Shown here in pieces: positions 24,650-37,700 of a DNA stretch of 64,000 bases (its first letter is position 1; the number at the start of each line of letters is the position of its first letter). The notes under the pieces were generated by a model that saw only the letters and a list, made by a program, of their open reading frames with translations, made no database searches and had not been told where the DNA came from. The DNA is from Posidonia oceanica (lineage: Eukaryota > Streptophyta > Magnoliopsida > Alismatales > Posidoniaceae). The position numbers were made by a program, and so were the translations under genes. The DNA lies in assembly GCA_037176725.1 (NCBI GenBank), contig JAZBRS010000044.1, positions 7,564,001-7,628,000 of the forward strand. Reading direction: 5' to 3'.

Positions 24650-25415
24650 ATATGAAAAAAATACTCATGCATTTAAAATATGTTTCCTTATTTTTTTTTT
24701 AAATTTCTATACTTTTTACAATTTTTTGAGACATTTTATTTAATAATTTGTACATTTAATATTATTTCTTATTTTCTGCAAAATTTTGAAATTATTTTCA
24801 TTTTTCAACTTTTTTACTGATTTTTAACGATTTTATAGATTTTTTAGGTTAGATTTTATCTTTATTAGGTTAGATCTATGTAACATCAAGTTACTAACAT
24901 TAAAATACAAAAAAAAACATGAAAAAATAAAAATATTATATACAAAAACCTAAGATATATGTATTTTTATAGTAGATCTATGTAATATACCTAAAATCTA
25001 CATCAAAACAAAAGATTTAAGTGTTAATACGTAAGATCTAAGTGTAATATGTAAATCTACATCAAAACAAAAGCAAAACCCAAAAAGAAAAGCATGGAAT
25101 CATAGCAAAACCAAGAGATCTAAGTGTATTATCTTATGGAAATTAGTGTTGGGAGATGATACTTGACCAAGGAGGAGATGGAGTAGCCTTGAAGAAAGGG
25201 GAGGAGAGAGCTTCAGCAGGCAGAACCTTCAACAGCAGAGAATGCACATAGTAGCAGGAAAAATTCGGCATGTCGACATTAAAAGCAAGTGTGTAGGTTG
25301 ACACGTGATTTCCATGTGTTGAAGATTCGACGTGTCGGTTGACTCGCATGACTCAGTACCGATGCTTCCATTGACATAGAATTTCGCCAACACATGTCGA
25401 TTTTTTCGGTCGCAG
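24650..25415. other. AT-rich DNA with short internal repeats; no gene supported
   Basis: Contains repeated GATCTAAGTGTAATAT and ACATCAAAACAAAAG phrases at 24990-25075. The minus-strand frames at 25143-25600 overlap the AIP1 exon in antisense and show no domain. Confidence 0.4.
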
Positions 25416-26712
25416 GAGAAGTGCTTACGAAGGAGTGCATCCTTGAGAAGCATCGAGGTGCAATTAGTGTAATATGCTACTCCCCAGATGCTTCGTTGTT
25501 TGCTACAGGTGATGTTAATCGAGAAGCTGTCGTGTGGGATCGTGTTACCTGAGAGGTAAATCTGGAGCTCTGTTGAAATCAAATTAACTCTTAACATCAA
25601 GTTATCATCATTGTTGGATCATTTTTCTGAAAAAAAAATCCAATGCTTTCTATTTTGCTGTTTTGTTTTAGCAACAATCAACTAATCCTTAAACTCATGT
25701 TTTGTTTCATGATCAGCATATCATGGTGATAGTTCCTAGAGTGCTGAATATCCTTCTGGATGATGTTGTACCTCTAAACAATTGCTCTTGTAAATAAATA
25801 AAAGGTCAAATTTAGTTGCTGAGATCCTGTTTAATTATGCGATAAAATTAAAATAAGCCTTAAACCTTAGTCGGTGTTTATGAAAGCTAAAATAATGTCA
25901 GGACCTAGAAATAGCTTACTCAGTAGCTCGATGAAATATTACTTACTTTTTATACTATAATTTTAGATGGAGTATTTCATAGGATGAAATTACGTCATGT
26001 AATAAAGATGTAAAAATTTTGTACTTCACTGATATCTTTTTGTCTTTGTGCTCGTGTCAATATGCCTGTGGGTGACATGTCCTGGTAGCTTATTTCATGT
26101 GATTATGATTGATGGCTTCTTAACAACTGTAAATGTAAACTATATTTCCTTGTTTGCTCTTCTTTTTGTTGCAATTTAGTACGTTTCATCCACCCATGTC
26201 TTGATATTCTTATCAACTAAGAGAATATGATCAGAACTCAATACTACGACACAAAACTGCTTCTAGAGTGCAACCCATTCCCACAATGTTATTTCAAGTG
26301 CTTTTGTCATCATGTTGCACCATTTGATTTTCCCTCTAAATAACAAGAATCACGCCATTACTGTGGTTATTATTGATAGTTATCTAGTTTTAGGCTCTAA
26401 TGCCTTTTATTACTTGGAAAGTGTATACATATTCTGACTTGGTATCTATGGCAGGTGAAATTAAAGAATATGTTGTACCACAGTGCTCGCATTAACTGTT
26501 TGGCATGGTCTCCCAGCAGTAGCATGATTGCAACTGGGTCACTTGATACCTGTGTTATAGTGTATGAAGTGGACAAACCAGCATCAAGCCAAGTAACCAT
26601 TAAAGGAGCTCATTTAGGAGGGGTATATGGGTTAGGATTTGGTGATGAAAACAGCATCGTAAGTTCAGGAGAGGACGCATGTGTCCATGTTTGGAGGCTA
26701 ACACAACAGTAA
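25416..26712 (+). pseudogene. AIP1: 3' fragment (last two exons) of actin-interacting protein 1, WD40 family, with in-frame stop
   Basis: Exon at 25416-25555 encodes [20 protein letters not shown], then [16 protein letters not shown], stop (TGA at 25550-25552) and E. Exon at 26455-26712 encodes [20 protein letters not shown] through [20 protein letters not shown] and [10 protein letters not shown], then TAA. These are the final WD40 repeats of plant AIP1, which works with ADF/cofilin in actin filament disassembly in the cytoplasm. The 899-bp intron has GT (25556) and AG (26453-26454) ends. Family members have Arg at the stop position, so a CGA-to-TGA change explains it. About ten upstream WD40 repeats are absent; the hAT remnant and unrelated DNA lie there instead. 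I call it a truncated pseudogene; a start elsewhere or an assembly error is less likely. Confidence 0.82.
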
Positions 26713-29190
26713 AAGGGGGTTCATTCAGGGTTTTGCTTGTCAAGTTTTGGTTACATATATAGTAGGCAGAATAGAAAATATAAGCTTAAAAGAAGTTCAG
26801 ATGCTCTTATGTTGTTTGGTTGTGTATTTTAATTCTTTCCTACTGTTTCTTGTGTGTGAGAGATCACTGCAGCTGAAATGGAAATCTGCAGAACGCTCAT
26901 GTGCAACCGATGCTTCCCAGAATAGTCTACAAGGCCTATCACTGGGTAGTAATGGGTGTTGAAGATATGGGAACTCAAGATTTTCATTTTCTTTTGCTTG
27001 CTAATGGGTGAAGCATTCATATAGTAAAAAATCTTCTCTTTTTTTCCTGTTCTTGTACCATTGTCGTTATTTTTTATTCTTATTTGTTATTATCTTTTAA
27101 TTCTCTGTTGAAAAACAAAATTGTTGTTATTGATACGTCAAATATGAATTTTGCATGAGCTTTCATTTTTGAGTTGGTGAGTTCTCTAATCTATCTATTG
27201 GAGAAAAGTAAGGGCAACTGTGGTGGACAGTAGGAGAAGATCACACACATCGATGTCATCACATAAGCATTTGCTTGACATTTTCTTCCTTTCATTTTGC
27301 ACATGCATAAACAAGTCATCTTGAAGTTTATCCTTTGCTTGTCGATCTTTTGAAGATGATGTTGATCACTATTTTTTTTTACAGTAAGTGGTTTAAGATT
27401 TCGTTCTCTTTTGGTTGAGTGAATATATGATGAGTGACATTGGATGTTTGATGATCTAGTGGTGTTTGCAAGTGTGAAGATGCAATCGACAGTAGTAGAT
27501 GGTGGTGAGGACTTAAGATCAACATCGATGTGGTCGTGTATGAGAGGTAGTTGAGAGTGGATGTTTGTGTCTTACGTGGACAATGATTTTGTTGTGGAAA
27601 TGGAACTGTTGGTAGAATAGTTAGTGCTAGCATTATTAGGTTAGCTAGGAAACTAAATTGAGTGGAATGATATAATTGTAATATTTTGAGCTCTATAATG
27701 ACATTTTTGGAATGGGGAAAGATTCTCTGAGCCAGGAACTTATATACGTAACTGGATTACCATGTTAAGTATGGTGCAAACTTAAAGCATGACATCTATC
27801 GTGGAAAAGGTAGGAGTCAAAGATGTCTATGTTCATCATAATTTTTTTCTAGAAAAGGAACATTTTTATTGTGATTAGAGGATGCAATATGATTGATGTG
27901 GTTTTTTATGAACTTTTATTATTTCATGATACATGCCCAAGAGATTGTTAGTGTTTTTTAGGAAATTTTGACCTTAATTGTAAAGAAAGATAACTGTTGT
28001 CCTATTTTGGTTGCAACTTTTTTTTGTCAAGAAACTGTTTATTGATCAGCTTAAGAAACTCCTCTCCAATACTCAAGCCTATTTGGAAAAAGTTAATCAT
28101 TAGTACCAATCAAACTAAACAAAAAGAATACAAAAACAACCTCCCTATAGAAAACAAGAGACACCCCTCACATTTCAATTTTGACATTGAGAAGACCAAC
28201 CTTGTGGAAGGACTACAACTTTTTTGACCAATAAGAGACACTCACACTCCATTCTTATGTACACACTCTTCCTAACGTGTGATCTCTTCTAAATATTAAA
28301 CGTCTTATTTTGAATATGAGTGAATGTGTATAGATGGACTCATTTGGACCTCTGCTATACTACTATACTATGTATGGGTATAAGTTTATTTATATATTCA
28401 CATAAGTCCAATACCTACATTCTCTAGTATATAGGATTATTCTAACAAGACCAAGTATGATGTAACTTCCACCATCTCTCAAGACACTTTTATAAAATAG
28501 AAAATCAGCCATACAGCTGCTTCTTGTAAATAAACATGACTAATTGTTACACAATGAAACTTGAATAGGCACTCAAGTTCCTGTCACATAACTAATTCTT
28601 AGACATATACAATACAGCTCACAGTAGGGAACATATAAACAGAGTAGTCTTTTGCTGACACTCAGATTCTATTACATTATTAAATTGGAAATAACAAAAG
28701 ATCATCCAAATAGATACATGAAAAGAAAATGTAATGATCTGTAATAAAAGGATCAACTTTTGCAACTTCACGTCATTTTCTTTTATTATTCTTATTACCA
28801 TTGATTGTTTTGTGTTTTATTGTATAAAATGCACATATCACTTTAACGTTTAAAGTACATGTACACAAACATGTCATAATTTATATCATCTGTGTTGAAA
28901 TATGTTAGTTAGGTAGCTGAAATTCAAGGTAAGTCCTTCCAGACTTTGTTGGTTGCATTAGATAAGTTTCATGGCATGACAATTGATCCACTTGCTAAAC
29001 ATATCTAATCATCTAAAAAAACAAGCACCACTATAATAGTATATATCATCATAAGGCAAATCATAATATGAGAACATCTTTATACATCTTTTGGGAATCA
29101 ATTTTAACAAAATTATGTGCTTTTGTAATTTTAATATGGTTTTTTGAAATAGTAGATGCAATAATAAGTCAAGCAAGTACGATGAGATGT
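26713..29190. other. Intergenic DNA downstream of the AIP1 fragment, no gene supported
   Basis: The first few hundred bases may be old AIP1 3' UTR. The rest holds only short frames without domains (27379-27633 minus, 27997-28227 plus, 28619-28801 minus) and AT-rich sequence. Confidence 0.4.
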
Positions 29191-29254
29191 GCAATGCATA
29201 AGGTTTTGTGAGATATGCTCTACTCTAACCATGAAGAGAGTAGAATCGACAAAA

Positions 29255-29420
29255 GGTATACCTAGAAACCAGCAAATAACAAACAAGCAAACACTCCAAC
29301 CAACTAAACACAATATTTTTTACGTGGAAACCTCCCCAATGTAGAGAGTAAAAACCACGGGACCTCGTCCAGAAAATCTTCCACTATAAATAAAGGTCTT
29401 ATAGTTCTTCTCCACCACAA
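29255..29420. mobile_element. LTR-retroelement fragment related to 42.89-42.99 kb
   Basis: TTTTTTACGTGGAAACCTCC, CAATGTAGAGAGTAAAAACC and TCCAGAAAATCTTCCA align with 42905-42985. The text resembles the boundary-flanking DNA of common plant LTR elements. No coding domain is visible. Confidence 0.4.
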
Positions 29421-29504
29421 GCTACAAAATTTAAACTAAAGTTGACACACATCAACATCAAATCTCCCCTCTTGGTTGGCAATCATCTTCACTGACAAAA
29501 CACA

Positions 29505-29667
29505 GTAAAAAGTTTGGAGCTTTCCCTCAAAAGAACATTCAGTTGAGACCCTTCGATTGCACATTGGAAGATGACGAGATCAAGGAAAAAGTTTGGAATT
29601 TTCCCTTAAAAGAACATTTAGCTGAGACCTTATATTGCACCTTCGAAGATGACAAGATCAAGCACAA
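29505..29667. repeat. About 81-bp tandem duplication
   Basis: Two adjacent copies share AAAAAGTTTGGA, CTTAAAAGAACATT, AGCTGAGACC, ATTGCAC and GAAGATGAC.AGATCAAG. They differ at roughly ten positions. Confidence 0.7.
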
Positions 29668-30354
29668 AACTATATGCATATGAGGGATTACCAACCAGGA
29701 CTTTCTTTCTCCATTTCCTTCCCCTCTCAAAGTAATCAATTCTCACACCAATGTAAAGATCTTCTTTTTCCCTTTACAACTTTTCTTGTTGACCAAGTGA
29801 TGAGTGTAGGAACATAGCAGTCAGCATCTTTGCAAATTTCAACAAAATTTTTTGAATCCCTCACACCCTAGAATTAGTCAAGCCAGAGAAGGAAGTAGCA
29901 TTTCGTTCTACCAATTTTGTGCACCTGCAGAACACGATGACAAAAAGATCTTCAAGGTAATGTATTATAAGACAAATGGTTTTATAACCAGCTTTTAATG
30001 AAAGAAATTAGCAAATTTAACTGAATAACGAACGGAGTGCAAAGTAATGCTTTGCTAAATTTAGCACGGGTTTGAATAAAATATTACTTATCACAACGTA
30101 TAGCCATATAGGGCATTGTGAAATGGAATATTTATAAACTCAGTCATGCTAAAAAAGACCTAGAATTAATCCTAAAACTGTACGCTTATAATCTCAAAGG
30201 GTGACAAATTACCTTTTGAAGGGAATCAACAAGAAAAAAAAAACTGACACACATAAAGGGGATTTTGCAACTTCATTTGAGTTTTGTGCAGTTGTGTTTG
30301 ATTAACACATTAAGAGCAGTAAGATTCTTACCTTTTCTTGCTTTTTTTCTGTTT

Positions 30355-31260
30355 CCTCAATTTTAGAATTGTATGAAATCCAAATGTAAAAATGGGAGGG
30401 GGGGCACTGTTTCCATGTATTTCTTGATTTTGGAATGTGGTTTTATAAACCACTTTAAAACTGAATGCAAGCAATTATAATTAACTATAAATAACTCTAC
30501 AACACTGAGAAAACAAGAAGAAGAAGAGAAATCAACATTAATCAATTGCAAATGAAAGAAGTAAAAATACTCTCCATGACTTGCCTCTAGTATGGAAACA
30601 ATCTGAAAGTAGCTTCCCCATGGACGACACCATACACAATCTCTGAGTTGCATACAACGCCAAAAGGAGTGACGGCAAAGAGAACACGTTCCTGTGGAAA
30701 GGTACATGCCTAAGTTTTAAATCCAACTACAACTTCATAATAGTGATTATCTTCTTTCCAGGTAGTGATGTCCAATCTTAATGAAGAAGAATGAAAAATG
30801 AGCAAAAGTGAACAACACACGGACCTCACAAATAGATGAAGAAGAATAAGTTTAATTTCTCAATTGACTCAGATCAAATGTCTTCTATATCCCAAATTAA
30901 TAAATCTGATCAAAACCTGCAAATAAAGGAGATAATGGAACAGGTGATTCTTCGCAGTAAATGATAGTAAGTAATTTTAAAGTTAAATTCCAATAAAAAA
31001 ACTCAATTGATCTTACCATGGAGTGAAGAAAGCAATCCCTGCATTGTGGTGGGTAGAATACAGCCAATGGACACCACGTTATATTTAATTTTTAGAGGAA
31101 GGAGGTGAAGTCGATGTGGCTGCAAGATTGTTCTCCTTCCTGTTAGAATTTAATAGACACCAGATTAGAGTCTTATTATACAACGACACAACATACGTTA
31201 GAGTCTTTTGCATTCATCTATCAGCCACTTTTCTACTAGAATATTTCCAACTTTGTATTA
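30355..31260 (-). pseudogene. NLR 3'-end fragment, module A
   Basis: The block TTTTAGAATTGTATGAAATC, the CTCCATGACTTGCCTCTAGT block and the final GAGTGAAGAAAGCAATCCCT...GGTGGGTAG block reappear in the same order at 31.8-32.7 and 33.35-33.9 kb. The last block also matches the 3' end of the intact NLR coding sequence at 34504-34560 (AGTGTAGAAGGCAAGTGCTG). Reading frames are broken, so these are decayed copies of an NLR 3' region. Extents are approximate. Confidence 0.5.
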
Positions 31261-31739
31261 ATTAGAAACAACTCAAGGAGATCATTCATTCATTATGACA
31301 TATAATAATTATCAAGGTCAATAAAGGAGAGATCAATTCACCTTTAGAGAGTATCAAGAAATCAAGATCTGGACTTCAGAATTCGATTCTCCAACACTGG
31401 ATTATTGTCTTGTTTTACAAGTATAGTTGAATTAACAATTTGCTCTGCCAGAAACAAAAGCAATCGATAGGATGTTGTCAAAACCTAAAAACATTTCTCA
31501 GAGAATGAGATGAGAAATCTATAAAATCTGATTTTGTCTCAACACCAAATGATCTACCACCTCAATCTAGCAAGTTTGTAATCATAGTGTGTAATCTGAT
31601 TTTGTCTCAACAGTCAAAAGCCAATAACATAGTGCATAAAAAGAGGAATGAGATGAGGGCTCTTGAAAATCTTTTTTTATGGAACCCACCACTATATGAG
31701 ATCATTCTGACCACACTAAGAGTAGTATGACTCTTGACG

Positions 31740-32930
31740 TGAGTTTGATTTTCTTCAATTATATAATTACTGGAAAGTTGAATGCAAGTAACTACAAGTA
31801 GCAATGCACAACCCTACAGCACTATGCAAAAAAAAAGGAAGAAATGTATAGCACTTTATTTAACAGCATTAATAAACTGCTAATGTGAGAAACATAATAT
31901 TCTCCCCATGACTTGTCTCTACTATAAAAGCAATCTCAAAATGGATTTCCCTATAGACGGCACTATAGACAATCAGAAGTAATTGGAATCTAATAGTTGT
32001 TCAAGAATCGAAAAAAGAATTGGAAGCAGCACCAAGAGGACATTTGCTGGAAGAGAGTAAGGCAAGATCCAAATGGACGATGGAGAGGTACCTTGTTGAT
32101 GGTGTTCTGGGCAGGGTACTTGGTCGAACATGGGGCAGGCAGTATTGAACATGTGGAGAGATGCACCTTCAAAGCAATGCTTGGTGTATACATTTTCTTC
32201 TGCAAATCATACAACACTAATTTTTAACAATTATGACTGCAAATGAAGGAATAAAAAAAGAAAGTCTCTCCATGACTTTCTACCATCGAAACATTCTCCA
32301 ACTTAATAGACTGTATTGACATTGGAGAATTCAAATAAGAATTGCAAGAAACACCAAGAGGGGTGATGGTGAGATCGAAATGGTCAACAAAGAAATACCT
32401 CAGTGATGGTGCTCCATGGGAAGGTAGTTGGTCGAACATGTGGCATGCAGTGTCGAACATGTTAAGGGATGCACTTTTAAAATAATGCTGTACTCTTTGT
32501 GCATTGGTTTCTGTGGGCTTGGCACCACTCTTCCAGCAATGGGCATCCTAGAATATTCAGGGTATAGAGTGTGGAAGGCAATTGCTGCAAGCATGGTGGG
32601 TAGGAAACAACCAACAGATACCAGTTTATATCTAATTATTGGAGGCAGGAGCTGAAGTCATTGCTGCAAGATTGTTCTCCTTGCTCTTGAAATTCAATAG
32701 ACACCAGATTCAAACAATCAAAGAGATATAATTTCTGTAGTGAAGGTAGTTTATAAAACGGGACGGATGTCAGAGCATTGCACTGCCATATACTTGATCT
32801 TCTTGAGGAAGTGAAGTTTCAAGGACGTTGCTCCAATTTTATTAGCTCTTCTTCTTTGTTTATATCGTTTGCAAGTGTGAATCTTCGTAAGATCAGAAGT
32901 CCAAAATTCCTACATGAGACAGTATAAGTG
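31740..32930 (-). pseudogene. NLR 3'-end fragments, module B (two partial copies)
   Basis: Two diverged copies lie head to tail at about 31740-32215 and 32220-32700. Both contain a CCATGACTT block, an ACTTGGTCGAACATG-like block and GATGCAC.TT.AAA.AATGCT. The second continues into CACCACTCTTCCAGCAATGG and AGTGTGGAAGGCAATTGCTG, which match the NLR tail at 34630-34690. No usable frame survives. Confidence 0.5.
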
Positions 32931-33354
32931 ATAACCCAGTGAATGACAATTACATTTTATGTAGTGGGGCAGCATTTGTCAAATAATCTGTACCTCCAGG
33001 CATTCTCATTTTTAGGTTTGGGAAGCAATCTTGCTATTCAGAATTTCAGATGCCGGCGACTGCCAGAACTAAACCAAGTCAATTCCATTTTCCAAATGTA
33101 CAGAATGTAAAGTAGTATTGACAAAATTTTGAGATATTCACAAATAATTTCTTAGAAATTAAGAAACACCCCAAAACAAAAGCTAATCAAGCAGGGAAAA
33201 AATATATATATACTACCATGAAAAATCTTTATAATGAAAACTCGTAGTCATAGGCTAGCTTATGCATGTGAAAAAATTTCTTGAATACGGATCTCCTTTG
33301 GAGGGATCCACTATTCTGCGGAATCCTTTCTGACCACATTTGAATTCGTGTTAA

Positions 33355-33960
33355 CTTAATTTTAGAATCGTATGAAATGAATTCAAAACTGAATGAAGTA
33401 ATTATAGTTAACTATGAAGAACCCTACAACACTAAGTAAAGAGAAATGAGGAATGATGGAACACTTTGATCTTTAGCAATGATGAACTGCAAATGAAAGA
33501 CCAAAAAAAAAAAAAAAAAAAAACTCTCTATGACAATTTAGCATCTACCATGGAAACAATGTCAACTTGTTAGAATCGATGGAGAGATACCTCGATAATG
33601 GTGTTCTGTGGCAGTGTACTTGGTCGAACATGTAGCAGGCATGACTGAACATGTGAATGCATGCACCTTCAAAGAAATGCTTGCTGTATTTATCTTCTTC
33701 TTTGCTGATAAATGATAATGATGCCCAATCTTAACGAAGAAGATAGACAATTAACCAAAACTTGTGAATACTCTTACATGGGCTTGGCACCACTCTTCTT
33801 CCAGCAATGCATGGAGTGAAGAAGGCAATTGCTGCATGTGTGTTGGTCAGAAAGTTGCCAACGGGCAATTCCATAAAATTAAGTTGAACCGTGGACATTC
33901 ATACCCATCAACTCCCTGAAAGATTCTAGTTATCGAACTGATAATGACATTCATTTATGT
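33355..33960 (-). pseudogene. NLR 3'-end fragment, module C
   Basis: Starts with TTTTAGAATCGTATGAAATG and continues with CCATGGAAACAATGTCAACT, GTACTTGGTCGAACATGTAG, CACCACTCTTCTTCCAGCAA and GAGTGAAGAAGGCAATTGCT, in the same order as modules A and B. A poly-A run interrupts it at about 33506-33525. Confidence 0.5.
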
Positions 33961-34403
33961 AGGTGGCTTCTTCCACCCTTCAAACCCACATCCCCGTCGT
34001 CCAAGCTTCCAAATATCTTCTTTCTCTCTACTACATTAGCAAGCTCCCTTCAAAACAGAGATCTGCTATAAGTCATGGCGAAAGAGAGGAAAGATTAAGT
34101 TGTGATCGGAAATTCTCTAACAAAATTAAGGTTATGTTTGGCAGTGGCACCTTGCATCTTGATTTCTTTCGGAGGAATCCATTTTTAAATAAACTACAAT
34201 AGTAAGAAGCCTTCATCGTTCCTTCTTCCACAATCCGGAAGGATGTTTGTAATGAAATATAGGAAATCATTCGTGAAATCAGAACCAGCCCTATATGAAA
34301 AATGAGAGTCAGAAAACATTCGTGAATGAAAAATGAGTGTATGAAAAATGAGTGTCGGAAATCATTCGCGAATGAATACAAGCAATTGTAAGGAAAGATA
34401 GGG

Positions 34404-34729
34404 CAGTTCTCATATCCTCATCAAAATTTGTTACCTTGCTGTATTCTCTTCAGTGGTCTTTGCACCACTCTTCCAGCATTGGGCATTCTTGGATTGACAC
34501 TCTATGGAGTGTAGAAGGCAAGTGCTGCATGCGTGGTGGGTGGAAAGCGGCAAAGGGACACCGATACAGTTCTCATATCCTCATCAAAGTCTGTTACTAC
34601 ACTGTATTCTCTTCCGTGGTCTTTGCACCACTCTTCCAGCAATGGGCATTCTTGGATTGACAGTCTATGGAGTGTAGAAGGCAATTGCTGCATGCGTGGT
34701 GGGTGGAAAGTGGCCAAGGGACACTCCTC
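34404..34729. repeat. 163-bp tandem duplication at the 3' end of the NLR gene
   Basis: CAGTTCTCATATCC begins both copies (34404 and 34567). Both contain CACCACTCTTCCAGCA.TGG and GGAGTGTAGAAGGCAA.TGCTGCATGCGTGG, and identity is above 90 percent by eye. The NLR frame crosses from the right copy into the left copy before its stop at 34502. Confidence 0.85.
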
Positions 34730-37700
34730 TATAATTAATGTTTCGAGGGTGGAGGAGGTGAAGGAGTAGTCGGCCAGATTTCGACAATTAGAGATTTCTG
34801 CAGTTCGAAGGGAAGGATACATGTGGAGAGGAACAGATGTCAAGGAGTGGCAAGCAGACACTCGTAAACTCGAGAGCATTGGAAGAGTCACAATGTTTCG
34901 AGGGTGGAAAGCGGCCAAGGGACACTCCACTATAATTAATGTTTCGAGGGTGGAGGAGGTGAAGGAGAAGTCGGCCACATTTGAACAACGATGGATGGAT
35001 GCGGTTTGAAGGGAAGGATACTTGTGGAGAGGGACAGATGTCAAGGACTCGCACTCGAACACATCTAAATACCCGAGCATTGGCATAGTTGGAACTGACC
35101 TCAATTCAGGACAACCATAGATATGAAGACGTCGGAGGCAGGGAAAGAGTGCATCTTGTGAATTAGGAGAAGACGATCTTATCCCACTGTCGCTGCTGCT
35201 TTCACAGGATGATGATTCCACTTCAACCACCTCTTTCAATGAGGCCATGTTCCACACATCAAGCTCCTCAAGTGATGGTAGTCGTTCCAGAGGGCTCAAT
35301 GAAGTGCATCTTCCGCACGAGTATAGTTGCACCTTGACCAGCTTCTTGAACGACGATGGATCTCCCAACCACTCAGACAACACGAGACCGTCGTAATGAT
35401 ATAGAAACAGGTTCTTGAGGTTGCAGTGAGGAGGCTTGAGGCTCTTTAGCACTTCTTCGTGGTTCACATCCATCTCTCGTTGTCTATCCACAGCATCGAA
35501 ACGATACCAATCTAAAGTTAAAGAATGAATGTTTCTCATGTCCATCAAGTTGGCTTCCTTGGCATCCTCGGCAGACAAGATGGTAGAAATCCCTGTGATT
35601 GTGAGATCACCTTCCAAATGCGTCTTGTTCTTTAGGTCTACAATACTCGCACACTCTCCCATGTTCAAGGGAAACACATTCAGACGTCGTAGGTTGGTCA
35701 ACTTTGTAATTCCACTCGGTAACTCTTCGATGCTTGAACTTGGCAATATTAGGGTACGGAGATTATGTAGTCCACGTATAGAATTCGGCAACTTTTTTAT
35801 TTTAGCATCATCATGGAGTGAGAGATGACGTAGTTTCTTCAAATTACCAATTGAATTCGGTAACTTTTCTATTTTAGTACCGAGTGCGAGATGGCGTAGC
35901 TTCTTCAAATTACCAATTGAATTCGGCAATTCTGTAATCTCACCGTATCTTAAATCAAGTGTTTGTAAATGGTAAAACCTTGACATCAATTTCAATAAAA
36001 TTGATGAAACATGTAAATCAAAACCTCCGTTGGACAAGCAAAGGTAACGAAGGTGCTTCAAATTGCCTATACTGTTTGGCTTGACTTCAGAAATAGTCAA
36101 TGCTCGCAACTTTATCAAACCTTTGTACTCCACATTATCCATATATACCTTTGGAGCTATAAGTGTGCAAAGGTCATTGGTTTTATGGAAATAATTAGAC
36201 GTTAAAGGCACCTGACGGTCTTTACTCCCTTGTTGACCTGCCATCCATAAATGACGGGCTTCTACAGGAAGTTCCAACTCTTTTAAAGATTCTTCGTCCA
36301 ACATTACTTTGGTTTGACATCCTTTTCCTGAGATATGAAGTGCCAAATCATGGATCAGGTGGTGCATCATTACCTCAGAAGCAAAGAACTCCTTGGATAT
36401 ACCATATGAATGATGTTGAAAGAATGACCTGGACAACAACTCATTGATGTATTCCATCCCTACGTCCTCAGATTCTCTTCCTTCACAAGGTTGAATAAGC
36501 TCATGCGCCATCCATAAACGGACTAATTCTCCCTTGTTGATTCTGCAATCCTTAGGGAATAGTGCACAGATCTTGAAACATTGTTTGAGGTTACAGGCCA
36601 AGTGATTATAGCTGAATAGCAAAGGTCCCAAAATCTCCTTTCCTCCTGCATCTATGTTGCGAAGGTCATCGTGTAACACTTCATTCCACCTATTGTTATG
36701 TTTGCTATGCCACAGAAGATGACCTAGAACCTTTATAGCTAAAGGCAGACCTTTACACTTTTCAACAATACTCTTCCCCATTTCCTCCATTTGAATAGCA
36801 TTACTACCATTAGACGCACATTGTTGAAACAACATCAAAGAAAATTCTCCAGACAAGCAATCTAACATATAAGGTTCCCTCACCCTCATAGCATCAGCGA
36901 CTGAGACATTACGGGTGGTTATAAGAACCTTACTACCTTTTGCTCCATCTCTTAAGGGGGCGAGAAAAGTTTCCCAGTTGCTACCCGAATCGTTCCAGAT
37001 ATCATCTAGAACAAGTAAAAACTTCTTGCTTGTCACTGCAGTATGCAACTTATGCTGAAGTGGATCCAGCTGGGTCACATCAGGATCTTTCTTCTCTGTG
37101 AAAGACTCTAATGTTGCCTTGGTGAGCCCTACGATATCATAAATTTCTGAAACCCAAGCCCATCCTTTCAGATCAAAATGCACAGTGTCATTATTGTACA
37201 CCTTCTGAGCAAGTGTTGTCTTGCCAAGCCCTCCCATCCCTACAACAGCAATCACATGCACGCCATTTAGCATGTCATTCCTATCGACATCATCAATCTG
37301 CAGTCGGCGGACCAATTCTTTGACATCATTGTCCCTGCCAAAAACTTCTTCCTGAGACTGAAAGGAACCACTAGGTACAACATCCTTCGCATGCTCATCG
37401 ATGATCTTCCTCTCGTCCTTTTCATCCAACTTCAAAGCTTTCCTCAAGTTCCCAATCTCAATAATTTTCTCCCTCATGATTCGCGCCATCTGTGAAACCT
37501 CATCTCGAAACACAACATTAGTTAAAAGAGGAGTAAAGAATATGCATACCTCTCTTTCTTCCTCCCGAACTTCTTCTTCGATCTCAATTCGAAGCAGCTC
37601 GTACTCGCAAGAATCCAGCAAGTTCTCAGCATCAAACGCCAACTTCTGGAGTTTGCACAGCCGATTCTTCACGTACTTTTGTTTTATCTCCATGTCCTCC

